Shown one piece after another: positions 9,176-17,525 of a stretch of 50,376 bases of DNA (position 1 is its first letter; the number at the start of each line of letters is the position of its first letter). The position numbers and the translations under genes were made by a program. The DNA is from Muricoccus nepalensis (GTDB lineage: Bacteria > Pseudomonadota > Alphaproteobacteria > Acetobacterales > Acetobacteraceae): positions 211-50,586 of the forward strand of contig NZ_RCZP01000039.1 in NCBI RefSeq assembly GCF_006438825.1. Direction: 5' to 3'. Below the pieces are notes generated by a model. That model was not told where the DNA came from, did no database searches, and was given only the letters and a program-made list of their open reading frames with translations.

Positions 9176-9995
9176 CCGATCCAGGCGGGGACGATGCGGC
9201 GCTGGGTCTTGCCCGCGTGGGCGGCCGCATTGCGGCCAAAATGCACGCGACACCGCTGCCATGTGGCCCTGAGCACCCTGGCGACGGTGGCTTTAAGGCC
9301 CTCGTGAGCGTCGGAGATGACGAGCTTGACGCCGCGCAGCCCTCGACGGGCTATGCCGCGGAGGAACTCCGTCCGGAAGGTCTCCGCCTCGGAGGCGCCC
9401 ACCGCCATGCCGAGCACCTCGCGTCTGCCGTCGCTGTTCACGCCCACCGCAATGGTGACCGCCACCGAGACGATCCGGCCCGCCTCCCTGACCTTCACGT
9501 AGGTCGCATCGAGCCAGAGATACGGCCAGTCGCCCTCGATTGGCCTGCTCAGGAAGTCCTGCACCCGCCCGTCGATCTCGCCGCAAAGGCGGCTCACCTG
9601 GCTCTTGCTGATCCCCTCCATCCCCATGGCGCGGACCAGGTCGTCCACCGAGCGGGTGGAGATGCCTTGGACGTAGGCCTCTTGGATCACCACCGTGAGC
9701 GCCTTCTCCGCCAGCCGCCGGGGCTCCAGGAAAGCCGGGGAGTAGGAGCCGCGCCGAAGCTTCGGGATACTGAGCTCCACCGTTCCGGCCCGGCCCGGGT
9801 CTGCCAGTCCCGCTCCCGATAGCCGTTCCGCTGGTTCACCCGCTCAGGGCTGCACTCGCCATGGCCAGCACCGCAAGCCCCTTCCGCATCCAGCTCCATC
9901 AGCCGATGAGCGGCAGAGCCGATCATCTCATGCAGAAACGTCGCGTCGGAGCCCTTCTCCAAAAGCTCGCGAGGGGCAATCCTCTCGTCGGTCAT
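9176..9995 (-). pseudogene. IS256-family transposase, 5' part, frameshifted and truncated
   Basis: The minus strand from the ATG at 9995 reads MTDERIAPRELLEKGSD..., then [21 protein letters not shown]. Near 9785 the frame shifts, and it continues with [50 protein letters not shown] and [18 protein letters not shown] up to about 9176. These are the conserved mutator/IS256 blocks, including the first catalytic Asp (WLDATY) and second Asp (ISDAHEG). The last third, with the catalytic Glu, is missing, replaced at 9175/9176 by an inverted IS3 orfA fragment. It is inactive. Confidence 0.88.
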
Positions 9996-10107
9996 CGTGG
10001 CCTCCAAGGTTCAGGTCAGGTCTCGACAACCCAACCCTACCGAGGGTCACCACGATGGCCGCCCTAACCCGGGCGGCGCCTCCTACACCACCAACGGCGA
10101 CACGACC

Positions 10108-10191
10108 CAGCGCTCGCGCTATATGACGCTGGAGACCATCGGCGCCGTGAGCGACACTGCCTTCGTCAGCCTACCCGCCGCGGCAGCCTGA
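10108..10191 (+). pseudogene. IS256-family transposase, C-terminal fragment
   Basis: The plus strand reads QRSRYMTLETIGAVSDTAF and VSLPAAAA before a stop at 10189-10191. This is the typical C-terminus of IS256-family transposases (RYMTLE...VSLPA). It lies on the opposite strand to the N-terminal IS256 part at 9176-9995 and faces away from it. The pair therefore derives from rearranged copies rather than one interrupted gene. It is a relic without function. Confidence 0.7.
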
Positions 10192-10665
10192 CACGGCGGC
10201 TCAGCCCGCCGAGGAGCACCGCTCCTACACCACGCCGCGTGGCACGATCGCCGCGCTTCGCCACAGCTGCTGCACGATCCTCACCGATGCTGTATCGCGT
10301 GCTGAAACTGGCGGAGTTTTCCGCGCGATCAGGAACAACTTTGGTCGGATTGTTGCGCCAGAGATCGCCGGGGGAGGCGCACAGCGCGACGTGTGCGGAG
10401 CATCAGCGGATCGGGTGGAGTGCCACTGCACCAGCGGAGAACCCTGACGGTAGGGAGCTTTATCTGTTCCTTCGGCACGAACCGGAACCGTGACGTTCAG
10501 ATGGCTCCTGCAAGATGCCCACAGAGCTGTCCCCGGGGAATGTGGATAACTCGTCCTTGTCTCCAGGATGGTGGATGCCACCTTGGGGCATTGGCAAGTG
10601 CGAAGCTCCACCTGGAGCAGATCTGGCCGGTTTGCTTCCCCCGTTTTCAAGATCGAGCTCAAGAG
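10192..10665. other. Region upstream of the dual cold-shock gene
   Basis: I see no convincing gene in these 474 bp. The first about 60 bp are probably IS256 end sequence. The remainder may hold the promoter and a long 5' leader for the cold-shock protein gene, which is common for csp genes, but I could not define boxes or a thermosensor fold by eye. Confidence 0.35.
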
Positions 10666-11286
10666 ATGTCTGACTGGCGACGTGACCGTAAATCCCGCAA
10701 GCGCGGATCCGATGATGACATGTCCTCGGACGCCGGCTGGGCGGCGCCTAGCTATGCACCACCTGAACGCCAGGCTTATTCACGGCAGCCCTCCACCTCG
10801 TCAGATCCGGAGTTTGGCGCGGTGGTGAAGAGGTTCGATGCCGAGCGAGGCTTTGGCTTCGTCTCACTGGACGGCAGCTCCGGTGACGCCTTCCTGCATA
10901 TCAGGATCCTCCAGCAGGCTGGCGCCGATGCGGTGACCCCGGGCACTCGGCTCAGGGTGAGGGTGGGTGGAGGTGAGCGGGGGCCGCAGGTTACCGAAGT
11001 GCTTGAGGTTGGAAGTATAGAGGCGGCGAGGTCTCGCGAGCCTCGGGCCGCACTGGGCTCCCCGACGCAGCAGATTGGCCAAGGTGAGGAAGTCCGCGGC
11101 ACGGTGAAGTGGTACAATGCCGAGAAGGGCTTCGGCTTCATCACACGAGACGACGGGGAAAAGGACGTGTTCGTGCACGCCACAGCTCTGGAACGGAGCG
11201 GCTTAGGACCACTCACAGAAGGTCAGGTGGTGACCATGCAGGTGGTGCAAGGAAAGCGGGGCCTGGAGGCAAGCACCGTCAAGTAG
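10666..11286 (+). CDS. Dual cold-shock-domain protein
   Basis: This is a 206-residue nucleic-acid-binding protein with two cold-shock domains. The first (about 48-118) has VVKRFDAERGFGFVSLDG and DAFLHI; the second (about 138-204) has TVKWYNAEKGFGFITRDDG and DVFVHATAL. These are the RNP1 and RNP2 motifs that bind single-stranded RNA or DNA. The N-terminus (MSDWRRDRKSRKRGSDDD) is basic and disordered. Two-domain CSPs of this kind are common in alphaproteobacteria and act as RNA chaperones in cold or stationary phase. The start at 10666 is favoured over frames beginning further upstream because those extensions look non-coding. The first domain is more divergent than the second. Confidence 0.92.
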   Translation: MSDWRRDRKSRKRGSDDDMSSDAGWAAPSYAPPERQAYSRQPSTSSDPEFGAVVKRFDAERGFGFVSLDGSSGDAFLHIRILQQAGADAVTPGTRLRVRVGGGERGPQVTEVLEVGSIEAARSREPRAALGSPTQQIGQGEEVRGTVKWYNAEKGFGFITRDDGEKDVFVHATALERSGLGPLTEGQVVTMQVVQGKRGLEASTVK

Positions 11287-11393
11287 TCACACTCATCCCC
11301 TTGTTCCAGTTAGGGGTGCTGTCAGAAATCTCGTGTGTGTTTGGGCATTGTGGGGCGATGTGTTTCCCCATGCCTCGATGCAAAGAGCCTCGG

Positions 11394-12162
11394 ATGCCGG
11401 ATGCTGTTCTGGACCAGTTGCTGGCAGCTCGGATGCCCGAACGGCTTTCGACCAGGGCGGCCTGCTGGATGAGCTCAAGAGGGCCTTCGCCGAGCGGGTG
11501 CCGAACGCGGAGATGGACCACCACCTGGCTGGCGAGGCTGGGGAGGGCAACCGCCGGAACAGGCACGGTCGCAAGTCGGTGGTGACCGACACCGGGTGGA
11601 TCGCGCGAGGTGCCCCGGGGCCGGCCGGCGAGCTTCGATCCGCAGCTCATCGCCAAGTAGCAACGCCGCTTCCCCGGCTTTGATGAACAGCGGTCTCGAT
11701 GTACGCGCCCGGCATGAGCTCCCGCGAGAACACGGGGCACCTGCGCGACCCGTATGGCATCGAGGTCTCGCCGGACCTGATCAGCGCAGTGACGGACGCG
11801 GTGCTGGAGGACGTCACCGTCTGGCAGGCCCGGCCGCTGGAACCGGCTCGGGGCACTGCCCCAAGCCGCTGGTGTGCGTCGATGCGCTTAGGGTCAAGAT
11901 CAAGGACGAAGGGTTGGTCCGCAACAAGGCCGTGCACATCGCCCTCAGCGTACGGGCCGACAGGGGCAAGAAGACCCTCGGCCTCTGGCTCGAGCAGAAC
12001 GAGGGCGCCAAGTTCTGGCTCCAGGTGATGAACGAGCTCAAGAACCGTGGTGTCGCGGTTTGTGGCAGTGCCCCCAAACCCTGCTGGCCGTCGTCGATGG
12101 GCTGAATGGCTTTCCTGATGCCATCCTGGCTGTGTTCCCGGAGGCGAGCGTGCAGACCTGTG
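11394..12162 (+). pseudogene. IS256-family transposase pseudogene (multiple frameshifts)
   Basis: The remnant starts at the ATG at 11394 (MPDAVLDQLLA). A one-base loss near 11430 moves it to the frame reading DARTAFDQGGLLDELKRAFA and NAEMDHHLAGE. It shifts again near 11610 to SFDPQLIAK, hits a TAG where Tyr is usual, continues QRRFPGFDE, then shifts to GHLRDPYGIEVSPDLISAV and VDALRVKIKDEGLVRNKAVH, and near 12055 to LAVVDGLNGFPDAILAVFPE. It ends at about 12162 after VQTC, losing the C-terminal third. At least four lesions make it clearly dead. Its sequence subgroup differs from the IS256 pieces at 9176-10191. Confidence 0.9.
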
Positions 12163-12265
12163 CCCGAAGAAGCTGCAGACGCGGTCGAACAGCTTCGACA
12201 GCTTGCGCATGTGGCCGACGACGGAGTGTCACCCCCTCTCGCCGGCGCTGACCGTCGAAGCAGTG

Positions 12266-13117
12266 TCACTCGACGCCCATCACCAAGCCTTCGATGTCGT
12301 GCTTCTGAGTGACGGGTACGAGCTCGTCGACGATCCGGCAGACAAGGTGGTCGCGCACGGATCCCGGCAGGGTATCGTGGTAGTCCTGCGTGACCATCAG
12401 GTCATGCAGGGCAGCGTGGCCGGCACCGGGGGCGTCCACGCCGAGCACCAGAACCGGGCGCGAGATCGGCGAGAGGTGCGTGGTGCCACGGTGCATCGTC
12501 ACCGCCGAGCGGCAGGAGATGTCGCCCATCTGGGGGTATTTGCGCACGGCCCTTTCGGCGAACTGCGGCCAGACTTCCTGAGGCGGGAACATCTCGTGCT
12601 TCCATTCGCGCCCGTCTAACCATTGCGTGCCGGGCGCGACCTCGAATGGGCCCATGTCCGAAGTCACATCGACGCCCGTAAGGTTGAAGGCTAGCGAGGT
12701 GATCCGGCGCTGCCCGTAGGTCTCGGGAGGGGAGGGGAAGTCCCGGTGCCAGGGCTGGTTCTTGGCGCCCTGGAAGGGGGTGTCGAAGCCGATCTCGACA
12801 ATCTCGTATCGCGGACCGAGAACCGCCTCGCATAAGCCCGTAACCCATGGGTGCGTCACGAGGTCTACGAAGCCACTGAAGTCCTGCGGGTGGATCTCGA
12901 CGTACCAGCGCCGGGGACCTCGGCCGACCGCGCCGCCCGGGCGCTGAATTGCCGCCCAGAAAGCGGTCATCATGTCCTCACGCATCCGCTCGGCCCACTC
13001 GCGGGAGAAAGCGCCTTTCAGGCCGGTGATGCCATCCTGGTAGAGGGTGTCTACATGGCCGACGGTGTCCTGGCTTTGGAGGAACTCGTTGGAGGTCATT
13101 CGCGACTGGCTCGTCAC
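12266..13117 (-). CDS. Phytanoyl-CoA dioxygenase (PhyH) family oxygenase
   Basis: This is a 283-residue Fe(II)/2-oxoglutarate-dependent oxygenase. The iron-binding HxD is His124-Arg-Asp126 (PWHRDFPSP). The distal His is probably His209 (TMHRGTTH), and the 2-oxoglutarate-binding Arg is Arg220 (SPISRPVLVLGVD). The substrate is unknown; the family hydroxylates lipids, amino-acid derivatives and small secondary metabolites. The GTG at 13117 is preferred because AGGAG lies six bases upstream, whereas the internal ATG at 13099 has no ribosome binding site. There is no signal peptide. It stands alone between an IS256 pseudogene and a broken ppa gene, so no pathway can be read from the context. Confidence 0.85.
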   Translation of the reverse strand: MTSQSRMTSNEFLQSQDTVGHVDTLYQDGITGLKGAFSREWAERMREDMMTAFWAAIQRPGGAVGRGPRRWYVEIHPQDFSGFVDLVTHPWVTGLCEAVLGPRYEIVEIGFDTPFQGAKNQPWHRDFPSPPETYGQRRITSLAFNLTGVDVTSDMGPFEVAPGTQWLDGREWKHEMFPPQEVWPQFAERAVRKYPQMGDISCRSAVTMHRGTTHLSPISRPVLVLGVDAPGAGHAALHDLMVTQDYHDTLPGSVRDHLVCRIVDELVPVTQKHDIEGLVMGVE

Positions 13118-13313
13118 GGCGGGCTCCTACGGCGGAACCATCATGGGTCCGCACCATACTGCTCCTACAGCGTACACGCTTTTGGCTGTACCTTCACTAC
13201 AAGTGGGTAGTGTCTCTGTTTAGAAATACGTCCAGCGGAATCGAAGCCACGCGATGTCGGACTGTGGAGAGCCCATCCAGTGCCAACGTCTCTAGCGGCC
13301 CCGTCCTGCCCCA

Positions 13314-13893
13314 TCATCTCTCACGGGGGGGTAAGTTGGCCTTGCTGCGGAACGCCTCCATGTCGCGCTCCAACACAATTCGTGCCCGTTCCGGGCGACC
13401 TTGTCTCAGGGGTTCGAACTGCTTGCCCCGAAGCTGGTTGTACTGCGCGAAGAAACCTTCGATCTTGCGCAGGAGATAGCCAGGGAGATCCTCGACCGTT
13501 TTGATGTGTTCGTGGGTGTGTGCATGGGTCGCTGCCGCAATCAGCCGGTCGTTGCGAATGCGCTCCATCCCGCTCTTGCTGCTCAGCTTCGATCACGCCA
13601 AGAAGCCTCACAGTTAACAAGCATCCAACCACCACTGGGACATCCAGTAGGATCAGCACGTCAACGGGGTCGCCATCCTCACCCAGGGTGGAGGGGATGA
13701 AGCCAAAGCTGTAGGGGAACGACATACCCTCGGAGAGCACGCCACCCAGCCGGAAAGCGCCCCACCGGTCGTCGTAATTGTACTTGTTTCGACTTCCCTT
13801 CGGGGTTTCCACGACGGCCATGATCTCCCCCGTTTCCGGGTCAAAGGTCGGAAGCTGGAACAAGTTGTTGATGGTCTTCGTTTGGTCCGACAT
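13314..13893 (-). pseudogene. ppa: Family I inorganic pyrophosphatase, frameshifted
   Basis: Starting at the ATG at 13893 (MSDQTKTINNLFQLPTFD), the frame carries EIMAVVETPKGSRNKYNYD, the substrate-site FPYSFGFIPSTLGEDGDPVD and VLILLDVPVVVGC, and VRLLGVIEAEQQERDG. Near 13570 the frame is lost. The second half, in another frame, reads RNDRLIAAATHAHTHEHIK, DLPGYLLRKIEGFFAQYNQL and GRPERARIVLERDMEAF. The metal-binding DGDPVDVL signature is intact. A one-base indel explains everything, so either the gene is a recent pseudogene or there is a sequencing error. The metal-dependent cytosolic enzyme is normally essential, so a second functional ppa elsewhere is expected. Confidence 0.88.
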
Positions 13894-14089
13894 GGGCCGC
13901 GTTCCTGACCCGGAAGAATGCAACACATCGAGTGGGAGTAGCGCTAGTTTCCTGCCTCGCACATGACCGGACATCCTGGCGTGGGGCGCTGGTGGCGTCG
14001 GGATGGACCGGACCCTCGCTCCCAGCATCGGCGGCGCTAGTTCTCGTGTGGACTTGAAGGAGACCGAAAGAGCCGCCGTGAGGGCGTCA

Positions 14090-14232
14090 GTCCACCGCCG
14101 CTTTGGCCTGCACCTTATCGAAGAGGTGTTGGTGCAAAAACTGCGAGGCAGGCGCGATTGCCTTTTGACGTAACGGAGTTGCACTGCCTCATCGGAGCTC
14201 CGCTGGCCAGCGTTGCGGAGCGGCGCCTCTGA
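14090..14232 (+). pseudogene. Relic of an HWE-type histidine kinase C-terminus
   Basis: The plus strand reads VHRRFGLHLIEEVLVQKLRG. After a frame change near 14150 it reads RLPFDVTELHCLIGAPLASV followed by AERRL and a stop at 14230-14232. The order fits the last ATP-binding block of HWE-family sensor kinases (GFG..LIE..L...L.G...L.F...GL.C.I..PL). Everything upstream is unreadable, so only the tail remains. This is a pattern-based call without database support. HWE kinases are frequent in alphaproteobacterial light and stress signalling. Confidence 0.5.
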
Positions 14233-14323
14233 ACGCCGGTCCCTTCGACCACTTGCCCGTTTGGTGCGTTGCACCCTTACCAAAAGAACAGCACTAGGTT
14301 CCGTGTGAGAAGGAAAGACGACC

Positions 14324-14905
14324 ATGGCCGAGAAGACCCTTGCTGATGCCTTTCACGAGACCCTCAAGGACGTTTACTACGCCGAGAAGCAGTCGGTACG
14401 GGGACTGAAGAAGTCCGCCAAGGCCGCGCGCTCTCCCGAGTTGAAGGACGCTTTTACAAAGCATGCCGAGGAGAGTGCCGTTCAGGTCGAGCGCTTGGTC
14501 CGCGTGTTCGAGATCATCGGCAAGCCGCCTCGCGCAAAGACCTGCGAGGCAATGCAGGGCCTGATTGCAGAGATGGAGAAGGACCTGGAGGATTTCGGTG
14601 GCACTGAGGCGGCGGACGACGTGCTGATCGGCTGTGCGCAGGCCATTGAGCACTACGAGATCGCCCGCTACGGCCTGCTCAAGACCTGGGCGCGCAAGCT
14701 TGGCCATGAGGATGCAGAGGAGCTTCTGGAGGAGACCCTGGACGAGGAGAAGCGCACGGACGCCCTGCTCAGCGAGATAGCCGAGGGCCTCGATGCACCT
14801 GACGAGGGTAGCGAGGGTGAAGAGGTGGAGGAGGTGCAGAAGGCGCCCCGGCGCGCTGCCGCCAAGCCGCCAGCATCCAAGTCGCGGGCAACGGCGAGGG
14901 CCTGA
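14324..14905 (+). CDS. DUF892/YciF-like ferritin-fold stress protein
   Basis: This 193-residue cytoplasmic protein has a four-helix ferritin-like core (about 1-155). It starts MAEKTLADAFHETLKDVYYA and carries the family hallmark DVYYAEKQSVRGLKK. Carboxylates and a His lie along the helices (KHAEESAVQVERLVRVFE and AIEHYEIARYGLLKTWA). The C-terminal about 40 residues are an acidic stretch, then an Ala/Lys/Pro-rich basic tail. YciF-type proteins are induced by general, osmotic or oxidative stress in many bacteria, and a di-iron role has been proposed. The ATG at 14324 has AGGAAAG upstream. The gene ends 92 bp before an IS3 element. Confidence 0.88.
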   Translation: MAEKTLADAFHETLKDVYYAEKQSVRGLKKSAKAARSPELKDAFTKHAEESAVQVERLVRVFEIIGKPPRAKTCEAMQGLIAEMEKDLEDFGGTEAADDVLIGCAQAIEHYEIARYGLLKTWARKLGHEDAEELLEETLDEEKRTDALLSEIAEGLDAPDEGSEGEEVEEVQKAPRRAAAKPPASKSRATARA

Positions 14906-15070
14906 GGTCCCGCCTGCCATAAGGATCTCGTACCTTGCTCGGTGACAGGCACCTCTTCGACGGGTCGAAGGGGTTCCCGGCCGGTTCTCGTGGTCCTGAC
15001 CCCTGAAACTGGTCCGGCGGGAGCGCAAGTTTTTCGGGCACTGTAAGCCCCCGAGGAGGGGGGCGGTGCC

Positions 15071-15337
15071 ATGAAGCAGAAACGGTACACGGACGAACAG
15101 ATCGCCTTTGCCCTGAGGCAGGCGGAGAGCGGCACGGCAGTAGCCGAGATCTGCCGCAAGCTCGGGATCTCGGAGCCGACGTTCTACCGGTGGAAGAAGC
15201 AGTTCGCCGGGATGGGCACGGTGGAGATCCGGCGGCTGAAGCAGCTTGAGGAGGAGAACGCCAAGCTCAAGCGACTGGTCGCCGACCTTAGCCTCGACAA
15301 GACGATGCTGCAGGAGGTGCTGCGAAAAAAATGGTGA
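15071..15337 (+). CDS. IS3-family transposase OrfA
   Basis: This 88-residue protein is the DNA-binding half of an IS3 transposase. It starts MKQKRYTDEQIAFALRQAES. The helix-turn-helix is at about 20-45 (AVAEICRKLGISEPTFYRWK), followed by a leucine-zipper-like segment (IRRLKQLEEENAKLKRLVAD) and the conserved DKTMLQEVLRKK end. It runs into the A7 slippery run at 15325-15331, where ribosomes can shift to the orfB frame to make the fusion transposase. It looks intact. Confidence 0.92.
   Translation: MKQKRYTDEQIAFALRQAESGTAVAEICRKLGISEPTFYRWKKQFAGMGTVEIRRLKQLEEENAKLKRLVADLSLDKTMLQEVLRKKW
15325..15331 (+). promoter_or_regulatory. A7 slippery site for -1 frameshifting (orfA to orfB)
   Basis: Seven A residues sit at the end of orfA in the phase A-AAA-AAA relative to the orfA codons, followed by TGG TGA. 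A -1 slip there joins orfA directly to the orfB frame (AAA AAA ATG GTG). This is the classical position and heptamer for programmed frameshifting in IS3 elements. Confidence 0.8.
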
Positions 15338-16173
15338 GGCCCGCGCTGCGCCGCGAGGTGGTGGCTGTGCTGCTTGGCAGCTACCGGATCAGCGAGCGTC
15401 GGGCCTGCTCGGCGACGGGGTTCCATCGATCTGCGCAGCGCTACCGGTCCCGGCGTGACCCGCAGGTCGAACTGCGCATGCGTCTGCGCGATCTGGCTGC
15501 CGTGAGGGTCCGGTACGGCTACCGTCGCCTGCATGTGCTGCTGCGGCGCGAGGGGTAGCCGGTGAACCATAAGCGCGTCCACCGGCTCTACGCCGAGGAA
15601 GGGCTGTCGATCCGCACCACGCTGCCCCGCCGCAAGCGGGCCTGGCGCTACCGGCAAGGGCGGCCGGGCGCGACGGTGCCGAACGAGATCTGGGCGATGG
15701 ACTTCATGTCGGACCAGCTGTTCGACGGGCGCCCGATCCGGATCCTGACGGTGGTGGACATCCATACGCGAGAGGGGCTCTCAGCGCATCCGAGAGCCAA
15801 CTTCAGGGCAGCGCAGGTGGTCGAGGTTCTGGATCAGCTCGTGCGGCTCCGGGGCAAGCCGAAGAGCCTGAGGGTTGATAATGGGCCGGAGTTCGCCGGT
15901 CGCCTGCTCGACCACTGGGCCTACCTGAACGGGGTCGAGATCGACTTCTCGCGCCCCGGTAAACCCACAGACAACGCGTTTATCGAGGCGTTCAACGCCC
16001 GCCTCCGGGCCGAGTGCCTGAACGCCTCGTGGTTCCTGTCCCTGGCCGATGCCCGGGCCCGCATCGAGGAATGGAGGTGCCACTATAACCAGGAGAGACC
16101 CCACTCGGCGCTCGGGAACTTGACCCCGAACGCCTTCGCTAACCAAGCTCAACCAGCCCGAGAACTTGCATAG
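15331..16173 (+). pseudogene. IS3-family transposase OrfB with in-frame amber stop
   Basis: The orfB frame begins MVRPALRREVVAVLLGSYRI and contains the helical VRYGYRRLHVLLRREG. It then meets TAG at 15556-15558 and continues in the same frame with PVNHKRVHRLYAEEGLSIR. In relatives this spot is G-W-P-V-N, so a single TGG to TAG change explains the stop. The downstream integrase core is intact, with the DDE triad in WAMDFMSDQ, RVDNGPEF and NAFIEAFNARLR. The 612-bp part from 15562 is long and clean, so the lesion is recent. Confidence 0.9.
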
Positions 16174-16350
16174 AGCCCGGACCAGAGTTGGGGCGCAGAC
16201 CAAGGCCATGCTCCACTAAAAATCGGCCTGGGCCACCTCGTGGGGGCTGGTCACTGACGCCAACCGACCTTGGTGCATGGATCAGATCTGAGTCCAAAGT
16301 AGGGTAGGATAGGGCCAGAGCGCCCCACTGATCGATAGGGGACACCGCCC

Positions 16351-17316
16351 TTGCCCTTCAAGGTGAACAAGGACCGGCGCCACCGGATCCCGCGGCAGCG
16401 GCATCGGGTCACGAACTGGCCCGCGTATGAGGCGGGCCTTCGTGCTCGTGGCAGCCTGACGGTGTGGTTTACTGAGGAGGCCATGGAGGGGTGGCGGGCG
16501 GCGCCCCGGACCAACCGCGGCGGGCAGCGGTCCTATTCGGACTTGGCGATCGCCACTGCGCTGACCTTGCGTGCCGTGTTCCATCTAGCGCTGCGCCAGA
16601 CGGCGGGCCTGATCGCTTCGGTCCTGCGGCTGCTTGGCCTGGACCTTCCCGTGCCCGACCACACAACCTTGAGCCGCCGTGCGGAGACGCTCGAGGTGCC
16701 GCGTGCACGTGGCGGGCAAGCGCCCGTGCACCTGCTGGTGGACAGCACGGGATTGAGGCTCTGCGGGCCTGGCGAGTGGCTCACCGAGAAGCACGGGACA
16801 CGACGACGCTGGTCGTGGCGCAAACTGCACTTTGCCACCGACGCCGACACGGGGCGCATCGTCGCCTCGGTACTGACGGGCCACGATGCCGATGATGGCG
16901 GGCAAGTTGGTCTGCTGCTCGAGAGCGTGGAGGGATCCGTCGCGTCCTTCACCGCTGATGGGGCTTACGACCGTGACGACGTCTATGCCGAAGTCACGGC
17001 CTGTCACCCAGAGGCGGAGGTCATCGTGCCACCGCGGTCCAGCGCCGTGCCAAGCGCGTCAGCTGAGACTGATCCAACAGCGCGTGATCAACACCTGCAG
17101 ACCATTGCCGAGCGCGGCCGCATGGGCTGGCAGAGAGCGTCTGGCTACAACTGGCGTGCCCTGGTCGAGGCTGACGTGTCGCGCTGGAAACGCGTCATTG
17201 GGGATGGCCTACGCTCGCAAATGGACGGACGGCAAGCAACCGAGATGGTCCTCGCCGCCGAGGTGCTGAACCGCATGTTGGACCTGGGTCGCCCGGAGTA
17301 CGTGCGCACCACCTGA
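16351..17316 (+). CDS. IS5-family transposase (intact, copy 2)
   Basis: A 321-residue DDE transposase starting with TTG at 16351 (LPFKVNKDRRHRIPRQRHRV). It is clearly related to copy 1 at 1124-2089 but differs at many positions, so the two are separate IS species or old divergent copies rather than a recent duplication. Catalytic candidates are the Asp of LVDSTGLRLCG, the Asp of TADGAYDRD and the Glu of LVEADVSRWKR. There are no internal stops. It stands at the right edge of the IS-rich region, immediately before the GC-rich core genes. Terminal repeats could not be assigned with confidence. Confidence 0.9.
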   Translation: MPFKVNKDRRHRIPRQRHRVTNWPAYEAGLRARGSLTVWFTEEAMEGWRAAPRTNRGGQRSYSDLAIATALTLRAVFHLALRQTAGLIASVLRLLGLDLPVPDHTTLSRRAETLEVPRARGGQAPVHLLVDSTGLRLCGPGEWLTEKHGTRRRWSWRKLHFATDADTGRIVASVLTGHDADDGGQVGLLLESVEGSVASFTADGAYDRDDVYAEVTACHPEAEVIVPPRSSAVPSASAETDPTARDQHLQTIAERGRMGWQRASGYNWRALVEADVSRWKRVIGDGLRSQMDGRQATEMVLAAEVLNRMLDLGRPEYVRTT

Positions 17317-17339
17317 TTGTCAGGGCCATTGGGAGAGAT

Positions 17340-17525
17340 GTGTCCAACGCTCCGATCGATGCAACAAAGCCGCTGCGCGGGCGGGCGCGGGCGCTGGCGG
17401 CGATCCTGGCGCGGGCGGGGGCGCGGCCGCTCGCGCTCAAGGTCACGGCCGACGGGCAGCCCGGCCATCCCCTCTACATCGCCAGCGACACCGAGCCCCG
17501 TCTCTGGGAGCCGCCCTCAGCCTGA
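17340..17525 (+). CDS. Small hypothetical protein (61 aa)
   Basis: A 61-residue frame starting with GTG at 17340 (MSNAPIDATKPLRGRARALA) preceded by GGGAGA, ending TEPRLWEPPSA. The middle (ALAAILARAGARPLALKV) is helical, then VTADGQPGHPLYIASDTEP looks like strand and turn. I recognise no family. It begins only 23 bp after the IS5 transposase stop and its 3' end overlaps the convergent ROK-type gene by 9 bp. IS insertion may have removed its native promoter. Confidence 0.45.
   Translation: MSNAPIDATKPLRGRARALAAILARAGARPLALKVTADGQPGHPLYIASDTEPRLWEPPSA

Larger units (their letters stand above)
14997..16197 (+). mobile_element. IS3-family insertion sequence (about 1.2 kb)
   Basis: This is a complete element by length, with orfA, an A7 frameshift site and orfB. 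Candidate imperfect terminal inverted repeats are at 14997-15017 and 16177-16197. Both start with TG when read inwards and share CTGGTCCGG at their inner end (15 of 21 positions match). No clear target duplication is visible. The orfB frame carries an in-frame stop at 15556-15558, so the copy is probably immobile unless complemented or read through. Confidence 0.82.

Noticed and set aside
14994-16200. Target-site duplication of the IS3 element (GAC at 14998-15000 and 16198-16200)
   Set aside because: The left GAC lies inside the proposed terminal repeat, so the match is not a convincing duplication.
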